Shown: positions 1-7,220 of the stretch, piece by piece
How the letters are laid out: each line of letters opens with the position of its first letter
Position numbering within the stretch: position 1 is the first letter of the stretch
Assembly (NCBI GenBank): GCA_964602445.1
Contig: CAZRQV010000034.1
Coordinates: 1 to 18,535, forward strand
Reading direction: 5' to 3'
DNA: 18,535 nucleotides
From: HGM12587 sp964602445
GTDB taxonomy: Bacteria; Bacillota; Clostridia; Lachnospirales; Lachnospiraceae
Notes under the pieces: model-generated
The model's input: the letters and a program-made list of their open reading frames with translations, nothing else
Told to the model about the DNA's origin: nothing
The model's database searches: none
Position numbers and translations under genes: made by a program

Positions 1-242
1 GCAAAAGAAGAAGCAAATACTGTTTTTCCTGATGCTGCCAGACCTGCTGCAACAGACATCATATTGCCTTCTGCGATACCGCAGTTAATGTGTCTTTCCG
101 GAAATGCTTTTGCAAAAACACCTGTTTTTGTAGAACCTGCAAGGTCAGCATCTAATACAACGATATTTGGATTTTCAGCACCAAGTTCTGCCAGAGTCTT
201 ACCATAACTTTCTCTGGTTGCGATATTTTTTACTTCTGACAT
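1..242 (-). CDS. Transketolase, C-terminal subunit (partial, 5' end only)
   Basis: This is the first 80 codons of the C-terminal half of a split transketolase; the rest lies beyond the window start. Transketolase moves two-carbon ketol units between sugar phosphates in the non-oxidative pentose phosphate pathway, and this half carries the pyrimidine-binding and C-terminal domains. The translated start reads MSEVKNIATRESYGKTL, followed by VVLDADLAGSTKT and NCGIAEGNMM. The last contains the glutamate region that activates the thiamine pyrophosphate cofactor in this family. The ATG is preceded by AGGTGA about 6 nt upstream, inside the 3' end of the N-terminal subunit gene. The two genes overlap by 13 nt, so they should be translated together as the two halves of one enzyme. 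Related split proteins include 1-deoxyxylulose-5-phosphate synthase, but the pairing and motifs fit transketolase better. Confidence 0.9.
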   Translation of the reverse strand, partial: MSEVKNIATRESYGKTLAELGAENPNIVVLDADLAGSTKTGVFAKAFPERHINCGIAEGNMMSVAAGLAASGKTVFASSF

Positions 243-1069
243 AATGCTTCACCTGCTTTCTCTAATTCTGCCATTGCCTGTGCATACTGTTCATCATTTG
301 GAGCTACTCCGTGCCATCCAGCCTGATTTTCCATGAAGGATACGCCTTTTCCTTTGACAGTTTTTGCAATGATCGCTGCCGGTTTTCCAACCACTGCTTT
401 TGCTTTTTTCACTGCTTCGGCTACCTGAGCCATATCGTTACCATCTTCCAGATGGATCACTTCAAAATTAAATGCTTCGAATTTTTTGTCGATTGGATAT
501 GGACTGCAGACATCTGCAATATTTCCATCGATCTGTAAACCGTTATTATCAACGATTACAACTAAATTATCCAGTTTTCTGTGGCCTGCCAGCATTGCTG
601 CTTCCCATACCTGGCCTTCCTGGATTTCACCGTCACCAAGCAATGCATATACGGTATAATCTTTCTGATCTAATTTTCCTGCGATTGCCATACCAACCGC
701 TGCTGAAACGCCCTGTCCTAACGAACCTGTAGACATATCAACGCCCGGAATATTTTTCATATCCGGATGTCCCTGCAGATAAGAGCCGATATGACGAAGT
801 GTCACCAGATCTTCTACCGGGAAATAGCCTCTGTGAGCCAGTACACTGTATAATGCCGGTGCCGCATGACCCTTTGATAAAACGAATCTGTCTCTGTCCG
901 GATTTTTTCCATCCTGTGGATCCACATTCATTCCCTCAAAATAAAGGTAAGTCAAAATATCTGCTGCTGATAACGATCCGCCCGGATGACCAGCCTTTGC
1001 AGAATGTGTTGAAGTCACGATACCTTTGCGGACTTCGTTCGCGATTTTCTGTAATTCTAAAATCTCCAT
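230..1069 (-). CDS. Transketolase, N-terminal subunit
   Basis: A 279-residue protein matching the thiamine pyrophosphate-binding half of transketolase. Visible motifs are AGHPGG (residues 26-31), SKGHA (65-69), GSLGQG (115-120) and the cofactor/Mg motif that starts at GDGEIQEG (145-152) and ends at NNG (175-177). In Clostridia and archaea transketolase is often split into N- and C-terminal polypeptides of roughly 280 and 310 residues, and this length fits. Start: ATG with an upstream GGAAGGAAAG ribosome binding site. It overlaps the C-terminal subunit gene by 13 nt. Transcription probably starts about 105 nt upstream at a near-perfect sigma-A promoter lying inside an inverted repeat, so a dedicated regulator is likely. 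It sits directly after feoB, but that promoter makes it a separate unit. Confidence 0.95.
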   Translation of the reverse strand: MEILELQKIANEVRKGIVTSTHSAKAGHPGGSLSAADILTYLYFEGMNVDPQDGKNPDRDRFVLSKGHAAPALYSVLAHRGYFPVEDLVTLRHIGSYLQGHPDMKNIPGVDMSTGSLGQGVSAAVGMAIAGKLDQKDYTVYALLGDGEIQEGQVWEAAMLAGHRKLDNLVVIVDNNGLQIDGNIADVCSPYPIDKKFEAFNFEVIHLEDGNDMAQVAEAVKKAKAVVGKPAAIIAKTVKGKGVSFMENQAGWHGVAPNDEQYAQAMAELEKAGEALCQK

Positions 1070-1168
1070 ACGTCTTTCCTTCCTATATCTTAAGCTCTTT
1101 CTCTAGCCTGAGCTCATCTACATGATCATTAAGCGTTCTGAACTGCTTCCTAATCATCACACACTAAC

Positions 1169-1209
1169 ATAGTCCTATAGATTATAACAAACTATAGGAC
1201 TATTGTCAA
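1169..1209 (-). promoter_or_regulatory. Transketolase promoter embedded in a 12-bp inverted repeat (candidate operator)
   Basis: On the minus strand TTGACA (1204-1209) and TATAAT (1181-1186) are separated by exactly 17 nt, a perfect sigma-A consensus. A perfect 12-bp inverted repeat, ATAGTCCTATAG, has one arm filling the spacer next to the -35 (1192-1203) and the other abutting the -10 and covering the expected start site (1169-1180). Arm centres are 23 bp apart, about two helical turns. This is the geometry of a repressor operator; the binding protein is not identifiable from the site. Confidence 0.8.
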
Positions 1210-1216
1210 AACGTGT

Positions 1217-3571
1217 CTATAAAATTCCTAAAAATATCATTTTTACTGCTGCTGCACAGATCCATGCAATGGCACACTGTTCGATCACAACCCCGACAGC
1301 CCACTTTGTACCAAGTTCTTTTTTGATAGCTGCAATGGCTGCAACACATGGAGTATATAACAAGCAGAATACCAAAAGTGCTGCTGCGGAAGACGGTGTT
1401 ATGGATGCCTGAAGCACTGCTGCTGTGCCAAACAGAACAGTCAATGTCGAAACAACACTTTCTTTTGCCATAAATCCTGTAACCAGTGCAGTGCAGACTC
1501 TCCAGTCTCCAAAGCCCAACGGTGCAAAGATCGGTGCAATCACTCCGGAAACCACTGCCAGAATACTTTCTTCTGCATCTGTCACCATGCTGAAATGCAG
1601 GTTAAAGTTCTGTAAGAACCAGATAACGATGGTGGCTATAAAAATAACAGTAAAGGCTCTCTGCAGGAAATCTTTTGCTTTTTCCCACAAAAGCTGAATT
1701 ACATTTTTCGCTCCCGGCATACGGTAATTCGGAAGCTCCATAACAAACGGAACTGCTTCTCCTTTAAACATCGTCCCTTTAAAGATCAACGCTGTCAGGA
1801 TTCCTACTACGATTCCTAAGAAATACAGCCCTACCATGATGATTCCGCTGTATTCCGGGAAAAATGCCTGTGTAAAAAATCCATAGATTGGAAGTTTTGC
1901 AGAACAGCTCATAAATGGAGTCAGCAGAATCGTCATCTTTCTGTCTCGCTCTGACGGCAGGGTACGGCTTGCCATCACCCCCGGCACCGTACATCCGAAC
2001 CCAATGAGCATCGGTACAATGCTTCGTCCGGAAAGACCGATCTTACGCAGCAGTTTATCCATGACAAAGGCAACTCTTGCCATATATCCGGTATCTTCCA
2101 GTAACGATAAAAAGAAGAACAATACCACAATGATCGGAAGGAAACTAAGTACGCTTCCCACTCCGGCAAAGATTCCATCCATTACAAGAGACTGCAGGGC
2201 ACTGTTTACTCCTGCCGATACCAACAGATTTCCCACTGCTGCCGTCACAGCTTCTACTCCAAGTTCTACCAGCCCCTGAAGCCATGCACCGATCACGTTA
2301 AATGTCAGATAGAAAATGGCTGCCATAATCAGCACAAACATTGGAATTGCCGTATATTTTCCGGTCAATACCTGATCGATTCTGCGGCTTCTGGCATGTT
2401 CTTTGCTTTCCTGCGGTTTGACCACCGTTTGATCTACCAGCTTCTGGATAAACGAAAATCTCATATCTGCAATGGCTGCAGCTCGATCCAGTCCGCGTTC
2501 TTCTTCCATCTGGCAGATAATGTGTTCCAGCATTTCTGTTTCATTTTGTGACAGATTTAAGGCTGATTCGATTCTCGGATCTCCTTCTACCAGCTTGGTA
2601 GCTGCAAATCTGACCGGAATTCCTGCTGCCTGGGCATGATCCTCGATCAGATGAATGATTCCGTGGAGACAGCGGTGAACTGCACCTCCGCCTTCTTCTT
2701 TATCGCAAAAGTCTGTTCTCTGAGGCCGTTCCTGATAAGCTGCTACGTGAAGTGCATGTTTAACCAGTTCGTCTACCCCTTCATTTTTTGCCGCTGAAAT
2801 CGGGATGACCGGAATCCCCAGAAGTTTTTCCATTTCATTAATATGTACCGAACCGCCGTTGCCTCTGACTTCATCCATCATATTCAGGGCAAGCACCATC
2901 GGTACGTCCAGCTCCATCAGCTGCATGGTCAGGTACAGATTTCGCTCAATATTCGTCGCATCTACGATATTGATGATCCCTGTCGGTTTTTCATTGATGA
3001 TAAACTGTCTCGTTACAATTTCCTCACTGCTGTAAGGAGACATGGAATAAATTCCCGGAAGATCCGTTACCAAAGTGTTTCCATGGCCTCGGATCGGACC
3101 GCTTTTCTGATCCACTGTAACTCCCGGAAAATTTCCCACGTGCTGATTTGCTCCGGTCAGCTGGTTAAACAGTGTCGTTTTTCCACAGTTTTGGTTTCCT
3201 GCCAGTGCAAACGTCAGTGTCTGATCCTTTGGCAGCGGATTTTCCGTAGATTTCTCATGAAATCTTCCGCCTTCTCCTAAGCCCGGATGCTCACTTCTCT
3301 GTTTTTTGGTCTTTTCTTCTGCTTTTGCCTTCTCTTTTTCTGCTGCTGCCAAAGGCTCTATGGCAATCTTTTCTGCATCATCTAATCGAAGGGTCAGTTC
3401 ATATCCATGGATTCGAAGCTCCATCGGATCTCCCATCGGTGCATATTTTACCAAAGTCACTTCCGCTCCCGGTATCACACCCATATCCAGAAAATGCTGT
3501 CTTAACTGTTTCTCACCGCCGACTGCAGTGACCACAGCACTTTTTCCAATCTCTAACTCTTTTAATGTCAT
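1217..3571 (-). CDS. feoB: Ferrous iron transporter, FeoA-FeoB fusion
   Basis: A 784-residue protein that imports Fe(II) across the cytoplasmic membrane. Residues 1-75 are a FeoA (SH3-like) domain; a charged Lys/Glu-rich linker (about 76-117) joins it to the FeoB GTPase. GTPase motifs: G1 GNQNCGKTT (125-133, where Gln replaces the usual Pro of GNPNCGKT), the G2 segment GNFPGVTV, G3 DLPG (170-173), G4 NMMD (230-233), G5 SA (259-260). A helical region follows, then a multi-pass membrane domain from about residue 405 with the conserved FGCTVPG gate segment. In many bacteria FeoA and FeoB are separate; here they are one polypeptide. Start ATG has AAGGAAG 7 nt upstream, and an in-frame stop lies about 60 nt upstream, which rules out a longer N-terminus. 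Its promoter and two leader hairpins lie upstream. No terminator follows before the transketolase promoter. Confidence 0.97.
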   Translation of the reverse strand: MTLKELEIGKSAVVTAVGGEKQLRQHFLDMGVIPGAEVTLVKYAPMGDPMELRIHGYELTLRLDDAEKIAIEPLAAAEKEKAKAEEKTKKQRSEHPGLGEGGRFHEKSTENPLPKDQTLTFALAGNQNCGKTTLFNQLTGANQHVGNFPGVTVDQKSGPIRGHGNTLVTDLPGIYSMSPYSSEEIVTRQFIINEKPTGIINIVDATNIERNLYLTMQLMELDVPMVLALNMMDEVRGNGGSVHINEMEKLLGIPVIPISAAKNEGVDELVKHALHVAAYQERPQRTDFCDKEEGGGAVHRCLHGIIHLIEDHAQAAGIPVRFAATKLVEGDPRIESALNLSQNETEMLEHIICQMEEERGLDRAAAIADMRFSFIQKLVDQTVVKPQESKEHARSRRIDQVLTGKYTAIPMFVLIMAAIFYLTFNVIGAWLQGLVELGVEAVTAAVGNLLVSAGVNSALQSLVMDGIFAGVGSVLSFLPIIVVLFFFLSLLEDTGYMARVAFVMDKLLRKIGLSGRSIVPMLIGFGCTVPGVMASRTLPSERDRKMTILLTPFMSCSAKLPIYGFFTQAFFPEYSGIIMVGLYFLGIVVGILTALIFKGTMFKGEAVPFVMELPNYRMPGAKNVIQLLWEKAKDFLQRAFTVIFIATIVIWFLQNFNLHFSMVTDAEESILAVVSGVIAPIFAPLGFGDWRVCTALVTGFMAKESVVSTLTVLFGTAAVLQASITPSSAAALLVFCLLYTPCVAAIAAIKKELGTKWAVGVVIEQCAIAWICAAAVKMIFLGIL

Positions 3572-3618
3572 TCTTTTACTTCCTTGTAATAATTCTCTGA
3601 TTACATATGCCTTGGTAC

Positions 3619-3678
3619 GATCGTAAGTTCCTTACGATCCGCATTTACCGCTCATAAAAATCTTTCTTTCAAGATTTT
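3619..3678 (-). other. Two hairpins in the feoB leader
   Basis: Between the proposed feoB start site and the coding region lie two perfect inverted repeats. One is GATCGTAAG/CTTACGATC with a 3-nt loop (3619-3639); the other is AAAATCTT/AAGATTTT with a 6-nt loop (3657-3678), almost at the 5' end of the transcript. Neither is followed by a T-run on the minus strand, so they are not ordinary terminators. They could stabilise the mRNA or bind a regulator; the sequence does not say which. Confidence 0.5.
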
Positions 3679-3688
3679 GAGCACTAAT

Positions 3689-3717
3689 AATATACACCTA
3701 TCTTCTATTTGTTGCAA
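3689..3717 (-). promoter_or_regulatory. feoB promoter
   Basis: Minus-strand TTGCAA (3712-3717) and TATATT (3689-3694) with a 17-nt spacer, just downstream of the response regulator's terminator. It gives a leader of roughly 110 nt. No clear Fur or DtxR box is recognisable by eye. Confidence 0.6.
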
Positions 3718-3727
3718 CTTACAATCA

Positions 3728-3760
3728 AAGAAAAAAGAAGACAGCAGAAATCTCTGCTGC
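3728..3760 (-). terminator. Intrinsic terminator of the response regulator gene
   Basis: Seven-bp stem CAGCAGA/TCTGCTG (3742-3748 and 3753-3759) with a 4-nt loop. On the minus strand it is followed by a T-rich tract (TCTTCTTTTTTC). It lies about 10 nt past the response regulator stop and separates that gene from feoB. Confidence 0.8.
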
Positions 3761-3769
3761 CCTGCTTTC

Positions 3770-4450
3770 TTAGGAACATTCAAATTTGTATCCCATTCCC
3801 CAGATGGTTTTTATATATTCGCTGCCTTTTTCCCCCAGCTTACTTCGCAATTTTTTCACATGGGTGTCGATGGTTCGTGCATCACCGAAATAATCGTAAT
3901 TCCATACATGATTCAGTATTTTTTCACGGGATAACGCAATCCCCTGATTTTCTGCAAAATAAGTTAAAAGCTCGAATTCTTTATAACTAAGCTCTATACT
4001 CTTTCCGCCTACTTTTACTTCATGGGCAGACTTATCAATGACAATGTCTCCCACACTGATCAGTTCTTCCGTGGCTGCGGTATTAGAACGACGAAGCACT
4101 GCTTCTACTCTTGCGACAAGGATCTTGGGACTGAATGGCTTGGAAATGTATTCGTCTACACCCAGTTCAAATCCTTTTAATTCATCAGATTCGCTGGATT
4201 TTGCCGTCAGCATGATGATCGGTACTTTGGAATTTTTACGAATTTCCCGGCATACCTGCCAGCCGTCCATCTTCGGCATCATTACATCCAGAATGATCAG
4301 CGCAATCTCTTTCACTTCCATAAAAAGATCTACTGCCTGTTCTCCATTTTCCGCTTCCAGCACTTCATATCCGCTTCTGACCAAAAAATCACGGATCAGC
4401 TTTCTCATTCTGCTTTCATCATCTACTACCAGTACTTTTAAGCCTTCCAT
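3770..4450 (-). CDS. OmpR/PhoB-family response regulator (orphan)
   Basis: A DNA-binding two-component response regulator. Numbering from a possible GTG start four codons upstream (4462), the receiver domain shows the acidic pair D14/D15, the phosphoacceptor D59 in LDVMMP, T86 and K108 in KPF. Numbering from the start chosen here shifts these by -4. The C-terminal half is a winged-helix transcriptional regulatory domain, with the family signature around DARTIDTHVKKLRSKLG and the end IKTIWGMGYKFE. I choose the ATG at 4450 because GAGG lies 6 nt upstream, whereas the upstream GTG has no ribosome binding site; the product is then 226 residues, normal for the family. No histidine kinase is adjacent: feoB is downstream behind a terminator and glgA upstream. 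Target genes and signal cannot be told from the sequence. Confidence 0.93.
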   Translation of the reverse strand: MEGLKVLVVDDESRMRKLIRDFLVRSGYEVLEAENGEQAVDLFMEVKEIALIILDVMMPKMDGWQVCREIRKNSKVPIIMLTAKSSESDELKGFELGVDEYISKPFSPKILVARVEAVLRRSNTAATEELISVGDIVIDKSAHEVKVGGKSIELSYKEFELLTYFAENQGIALSREKILNHVWNYDYFGDARTIDTHVKKLRSKLGEKGSEYIKTIWGMGYKFECS

Positions 4451-4462
4451 CCTGCACCTCAC

Positions 4463-4653
4463 ATTTTATACGTACATCTTTTTGTTTTCTTTTCATGAAA
4501 CCGGCACTTACCGTTTCAATCCCAGGTCAGCATTTCCTATAAAATCCATAGGATTTCTGCCTACACAATAGCAGGGACAAACTCTTGACCCTGCTACCAT
4601 GTTTTTTCCAAATATATCACAAAAATATGTCTTTTATGTGAATTTTATCATTT
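4463..4653. other. Structured intergenic region between glgA and the response regulator
   Basis: About 190 nt without a gene but with three hairpins. They are: GAAAC/GTTTC extended by GG/CC past a bulge (4497-4517); a short CCTAT/ATAGG stem (4536-4552); and a strong 8-bp stem TAGCAGGG/CCCTGCTA (4569-4596) extended by CAA/TTG past an A-A mismatch. The strong stem is followed on the plus strand, after five bases, by TTTTTT (4602-4607) but has no T-run on the minus strand. No convincing minus-strand promoter was found. It could be a glgA 3' end, a response-regulator leader, a small plus-strand RNA or a dispersed repeat. Confidence 0.5.
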
Positions 4654-6102
4654 TTATGATCTTGTCAGCCAGTCATACATTTCTTCGTATTTTCCTGCTG
4701 AAACCTTCCATGAAAAATCTGCATTCATCGCACGCTCTGCCATCTTATTCCATTCTCTTTTTTTGTTCTGGAACAGATTCTGGGCATAACGAATGATATT
4801 CAGCATTTCATGTGCATTATAATTTCTGAAACTAAAACCGGTTCCGGTCTTTTCGTATTCATTATATGGTTCTACGGTATCCTTCAGTCCGCCTGTTTCC
4901 CGAACGATCGGAAGTGTTCCGTAACGAAGACTCATCAGCTGACTGAGTCCGCATGGTTCAAAGGCTGACGGCATCAAAAACGCATCACATCCTGCATAGA
5001 TTTTATGGGAAAGTGCTTCCGAATAAAAAATATTTGCCGCAACTCTTCCTTCGTATTTCCATGCAAAATGACGGAACATATTTTCATAGCGTTCTTCACC
5101 TGTACCTAAAACGACCAGCTCTACATTTTCATCTGCGCAAAGTTCATCCATCACATATGCGATCAGATCCAATCCTTTCTGATCCGTCAGACGGGAAACA
5201 ATACCGATCAGGAATTTTCTATCTCCGCTTTCTAATCCCAGCTCTTTTTGAAGCGCTCTTTTATTTTTAATCTTGTTCTTTCTAAAGTTAGAAACATTAT
5301 ATTTTGCTGTAATCTGTGGATCTGTTTCCGGATCATAGGCTTCATAATCGATTCCATTGACAATGCCCCGCAGATCTCCTGATTTTGCACTGAGCAGTCC
5401 ATGCAACCCTTCCCCATACTCCATCGTCTTGATCTCTTCTGCATAGGTATTGCTGACTGTCGTGATCGCATCTGCGTACACCAGCCCGCCTTTTAATAAA
5501 CTTCCATCCCCGTACAGTTCCAACTTATCCGGTGTAAAGTACTCATCACCCAGACCAGTCACATCTTTGATCTCTGACATGATCCATCGACCCTGAAACT
5601 TCAGATTGTGAATGCTCATCACGGACTTGATATTTCTGTAAAACTCATTCCCTGCATAATCAGTTTTCAGATAAACAGGAATCAAACCTGTCTGCCAGTC
5701 ATGGCAATGAATGATATCCGGCTGAAATCCGATGACCGGAAGTGCATCCAGTACTGCTCTTGAAAAATATGCAAATTTTTCGCAATCCTGATACATTTCT
5801 CCATACGGTGCCGGACCTGCAAAATAAAACTCGTTATCTACAAAATAATATTTTACACCGTCGTATTCCATTTCATCAATACCGGCATACTGGGTACGCC
5901 AGTTCATCTTTACGTAGAATTTGTTTACAAAGTTCATTTTTCCACGCAGATCTTGTCGAATACATAAATATTTCGGAATCATAACTCTGACATCATATTT
6001 TTCTTTGTCAAAATATTTTGGCAGCGACCCAACCACATCAGCCAGTCCTCCTGTTTTTATAAAAGGTACCGCTTCTGACGCTGCAAATAATATTTTCTTC
6101 AT
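4654..6102 (-). CDS. glgA: Glycogen (starch) synthase, ADP-glucose type
   Basis: A GT5-family glucosyltransferase that adds glucose from ADP-glucose to the growing alpha-1,4-glucan in the cytoplasm. The N-terminus MKKILFAASEAVPFIKTGGL carries the family's KTGGL substrate-binding motif at residues 16-20. IIHCHDWQTGLIP, IGIVSRLTDQKGLDL and the C-terminal SAFEPCGLSQL (catalytic Glu region) follow in the expected order. I place the start at 6102 (482 residues, normal for GlgA) because AGGGAG lies 7 nt upstream. An in-frame ATG 12 codons earlier (6138) has no ribosome binding site and would add residues absent from the family. The gene follows spo0A by 68 nt with no convincing terminator between, so co-transcription is possible. 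Other glg genes are not in this window. Confidence 0.96.
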   Translation of the reverse strand: MKKILFAASEAVPFIKTGGLADVVGSLPKYFDKEKYDVRVMIPKYLCIRQDLRGKMNFVNKFYVKMNWRTQYAGIDEMEYDGVKYYFVDNEFYFAGPAPYGEMYQDCEKFAYFSRAVLDALPVIGFQPDIIHCHDWQTGLIPVYLKTDYAGNEFYRNIKSVMSIHNLKFQGRWIMSEIKDVTGLGDEYFTPDKLELYGDGSLLKGGLVYADAITTVSNTYAEEIKTMEYGEGLHGLLSAKSGDLRGIVNGIDYEAYDPETDPQITAKYNVSNFRKNKIKNKRALQKELGLESGDRKFLIGIVSRLTDQKGLDLIAYVMDELCADENVELVVLGTGEERYENMFRHFAWKYEGRVAANIFYSEALSHKIYAGCDAFLMPSAFEPCGLSQLMSLRYGTLPIVRETGGLKDTVEPYNEYEKTGTGFSFRNYNAHEMLNIIRYAQNLFQNKKREWNKMAERAMNADFSWKVSAGKYEEMYDWLTRS

Positions 6103-6170
6103 ATGCTTTCTCCCTAAATCTCCATAAGTCCCCTGCATGATCTTATGTTTTTTCTGACGTATTCTGCCAG

Positions 6171-6959
6171 TCAGCGAACTTTATTCTGTAACCGGATCTT
6201 ATCTGCGATCAGCGCAATAAACTCTGAATTCGTAGGTTTTCCTTTTCCGGTACTTACCGTATAACTGAACAGTGAATTTATAATATCCATATTTCCCCGG
6301 CTCCATGCAACCTCGATCGCATGTCTGATCGCACGTTCTACACGGCTTGGAGTCGTCTGGTTTCTTTTTGCGATTGTCGGATACAGAATCTTCGTAATGG
6401 AATTTAACATTTCCGGCTCTTCGATCACCATCATGATCGCATCCCGCAGATACTGATATCCCTTAATGTGTGCAGGCACACCCACTTCATGAATCATGTC
6501 TGTCACTTGATTTTCCAAATTTTCGATGACTCTTTTCTCATTGCCATTTCCGGAAAGATGACTGAACTTTCCGTCTGTAATACAGTTTTTAATCGATTTT
6601 ACCCGATTTAAGACCATCTCATTATCGAAAGGTTTCATTATGTAGTAATGAGCACCCAGATTAAATGCATCTTCTGTGATCCCCTCCTGCCCAATTGCGG
6701 AGATCACAATAAATTTCGGATGTTTTTTGATCGTACGATCCTGATTGATTCGCTCCATAACAGAAAGTCCGTCAAGTTTTGGCATGATCAAATCCAACAG
6801 CACCACATCCGGTTCTTTCTCCTTGATCATGCGATATACTTCTTCACCATTATTCGCCTTGCCAACGATACGGATTTCGTTATCTTTTTTCACGATATCA
6901 TTTAATATTTCCACCATTCTTTCATTATCATCAGCAATCGCTACACTCATAACTGCCAT
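6171..6959 (-). CDS. spo0A: Spo0A, sporulation master response regulator
   Basis: A 262-residue transcription factor that, when phosphorylated, commits the cell to sporulation. The receiver domain has the acidic pair D10/D11, phosphoacceptor D56 (LLDLIMP), S87 and K109. After a linker, the Spo0A-specific DNA-binding domain (about 145-262) contains the recognition-helix segment TTPSRVERAIRHAIEVAW (202-219), diagnostic of Spo0A. Start: ATG with AAGGAGG 7 nt upstream; a second ATG three codons in is less well placed. Spo0A marks the organism as an endospore former or a descendant of one. In many Firmicutes spoIVB precedes spo0A; here the upstream neighbour is a divergent membrane-protein gene instead. 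Downstream is glgA. Confidence 0.98.
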   Translation of the reverse strand: MAVMSVAIADDNERMVEILNDIVKKDNEIRIVGKANNGEEVYRMIKEKEPDVVLLDLIMPKLDGLSVMERINQDRTIKKHPKFIVISAIGQEGITEDAFNLGAHYYIMKPFDNEMVLNRVKSIKNCITDGKFSHLSGNGNEKRVIENLENQVTDMIHEVGVPAHIKGYQYLRDAIMMVIEEPEMLNSITKILYPTIAKRNQTTPSRVERAIRHAIEVAWSRGNMDIINSLFSYTVSTGKGKPTNSEFIALIADKIRLQNKVR

Positions 6960-7109
6960 ACTTCTTCCTCCTTCTCTTCGTTCAGCATGTACCCCAAAAT
7001 TTGTAAGTGCTTTTGCAATTCCAGTATAAACAAATAAAAGAGAAGAAAAATTTCGAAATATGCGGCTATCCCTAAAAACTCATTTTCAGAATTCGTCAAC
7101 TTTTGTTTT

Positions 7110-7138
7110 ATTGTACCATTTTTTGTGCAAAGATGCTA
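7110..7138 (-). promoter_or_regulatory. Candidate spo0A promoter
   Basis: Minus-strand extended -10 TGG-TACAAT (TACAAT at 7110-7115), with a poor -35, TAGCAT (7133-7138), 17 nt away. Just downstream, TTGACGAA (minus strand of 7092-7099) differs by one base from the 0A box TTGTCGAA, so autoregulation is possible. A second, sigma-H type promoter is expected from Bacillus but I could not assign one with confidence. Confidence 0.45.
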
Positions 7139-7160
7139 CTAAAATTAGCTTACAAAGTTG

Positions 7161-7188
7161 TTGCATTTCAAAAAGTTTGTGATACACT
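7161..7188 (+). promoter_or_regulatory. Promoter of the DUF1576 membrane protein gene
   Basis: Plus-strand TTGCAT (7161-7166), 16-nt spacer, TACACT (7183-7188) with an extended TGA just before the -10. The leader is about 25 nt and holds the AGAGGT ribosome binding site. The 261-bp stretch between spo0A and this gene holds the two divergent promoters and no other gene. Confidence 0.65.
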
Positions 7189-7220
7189 AGAGAAGATTTT
7201 TAAATAAAAGAGGTATCATT

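Noticed and set aside
1169..1203. The inverted repeat as a feoB terminator
   Set aside because: It has a 12-bp stem and follows feoB, but no T-run follows it on the minus strand and it lies exactly across a consensus promoter, so an operator is the better reading.
4450..4462. GTG start four codons upstream for the response regulator
   Set aside because: It lacks a Shine-Dalgarno, while the internal ATG has GAGG at good distance and gives the usual family N-terminus.
4038..4571. 177-codon open frame on the plus strand opposite the response regulator
   Set aside because: It is antisense to a clearly conserved gene, has low-complexity Ser/Thr-rich composition and no ribosome binding site or family resemblance; a shadow frame.
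7050..7075. Sigma-H promoter for spo0A (AGGGATA...GAAAT-like)
   Set aside because: It matches the sigma-H -35 and -10 only partly and the spacing is uncertain; too weak to annotate.
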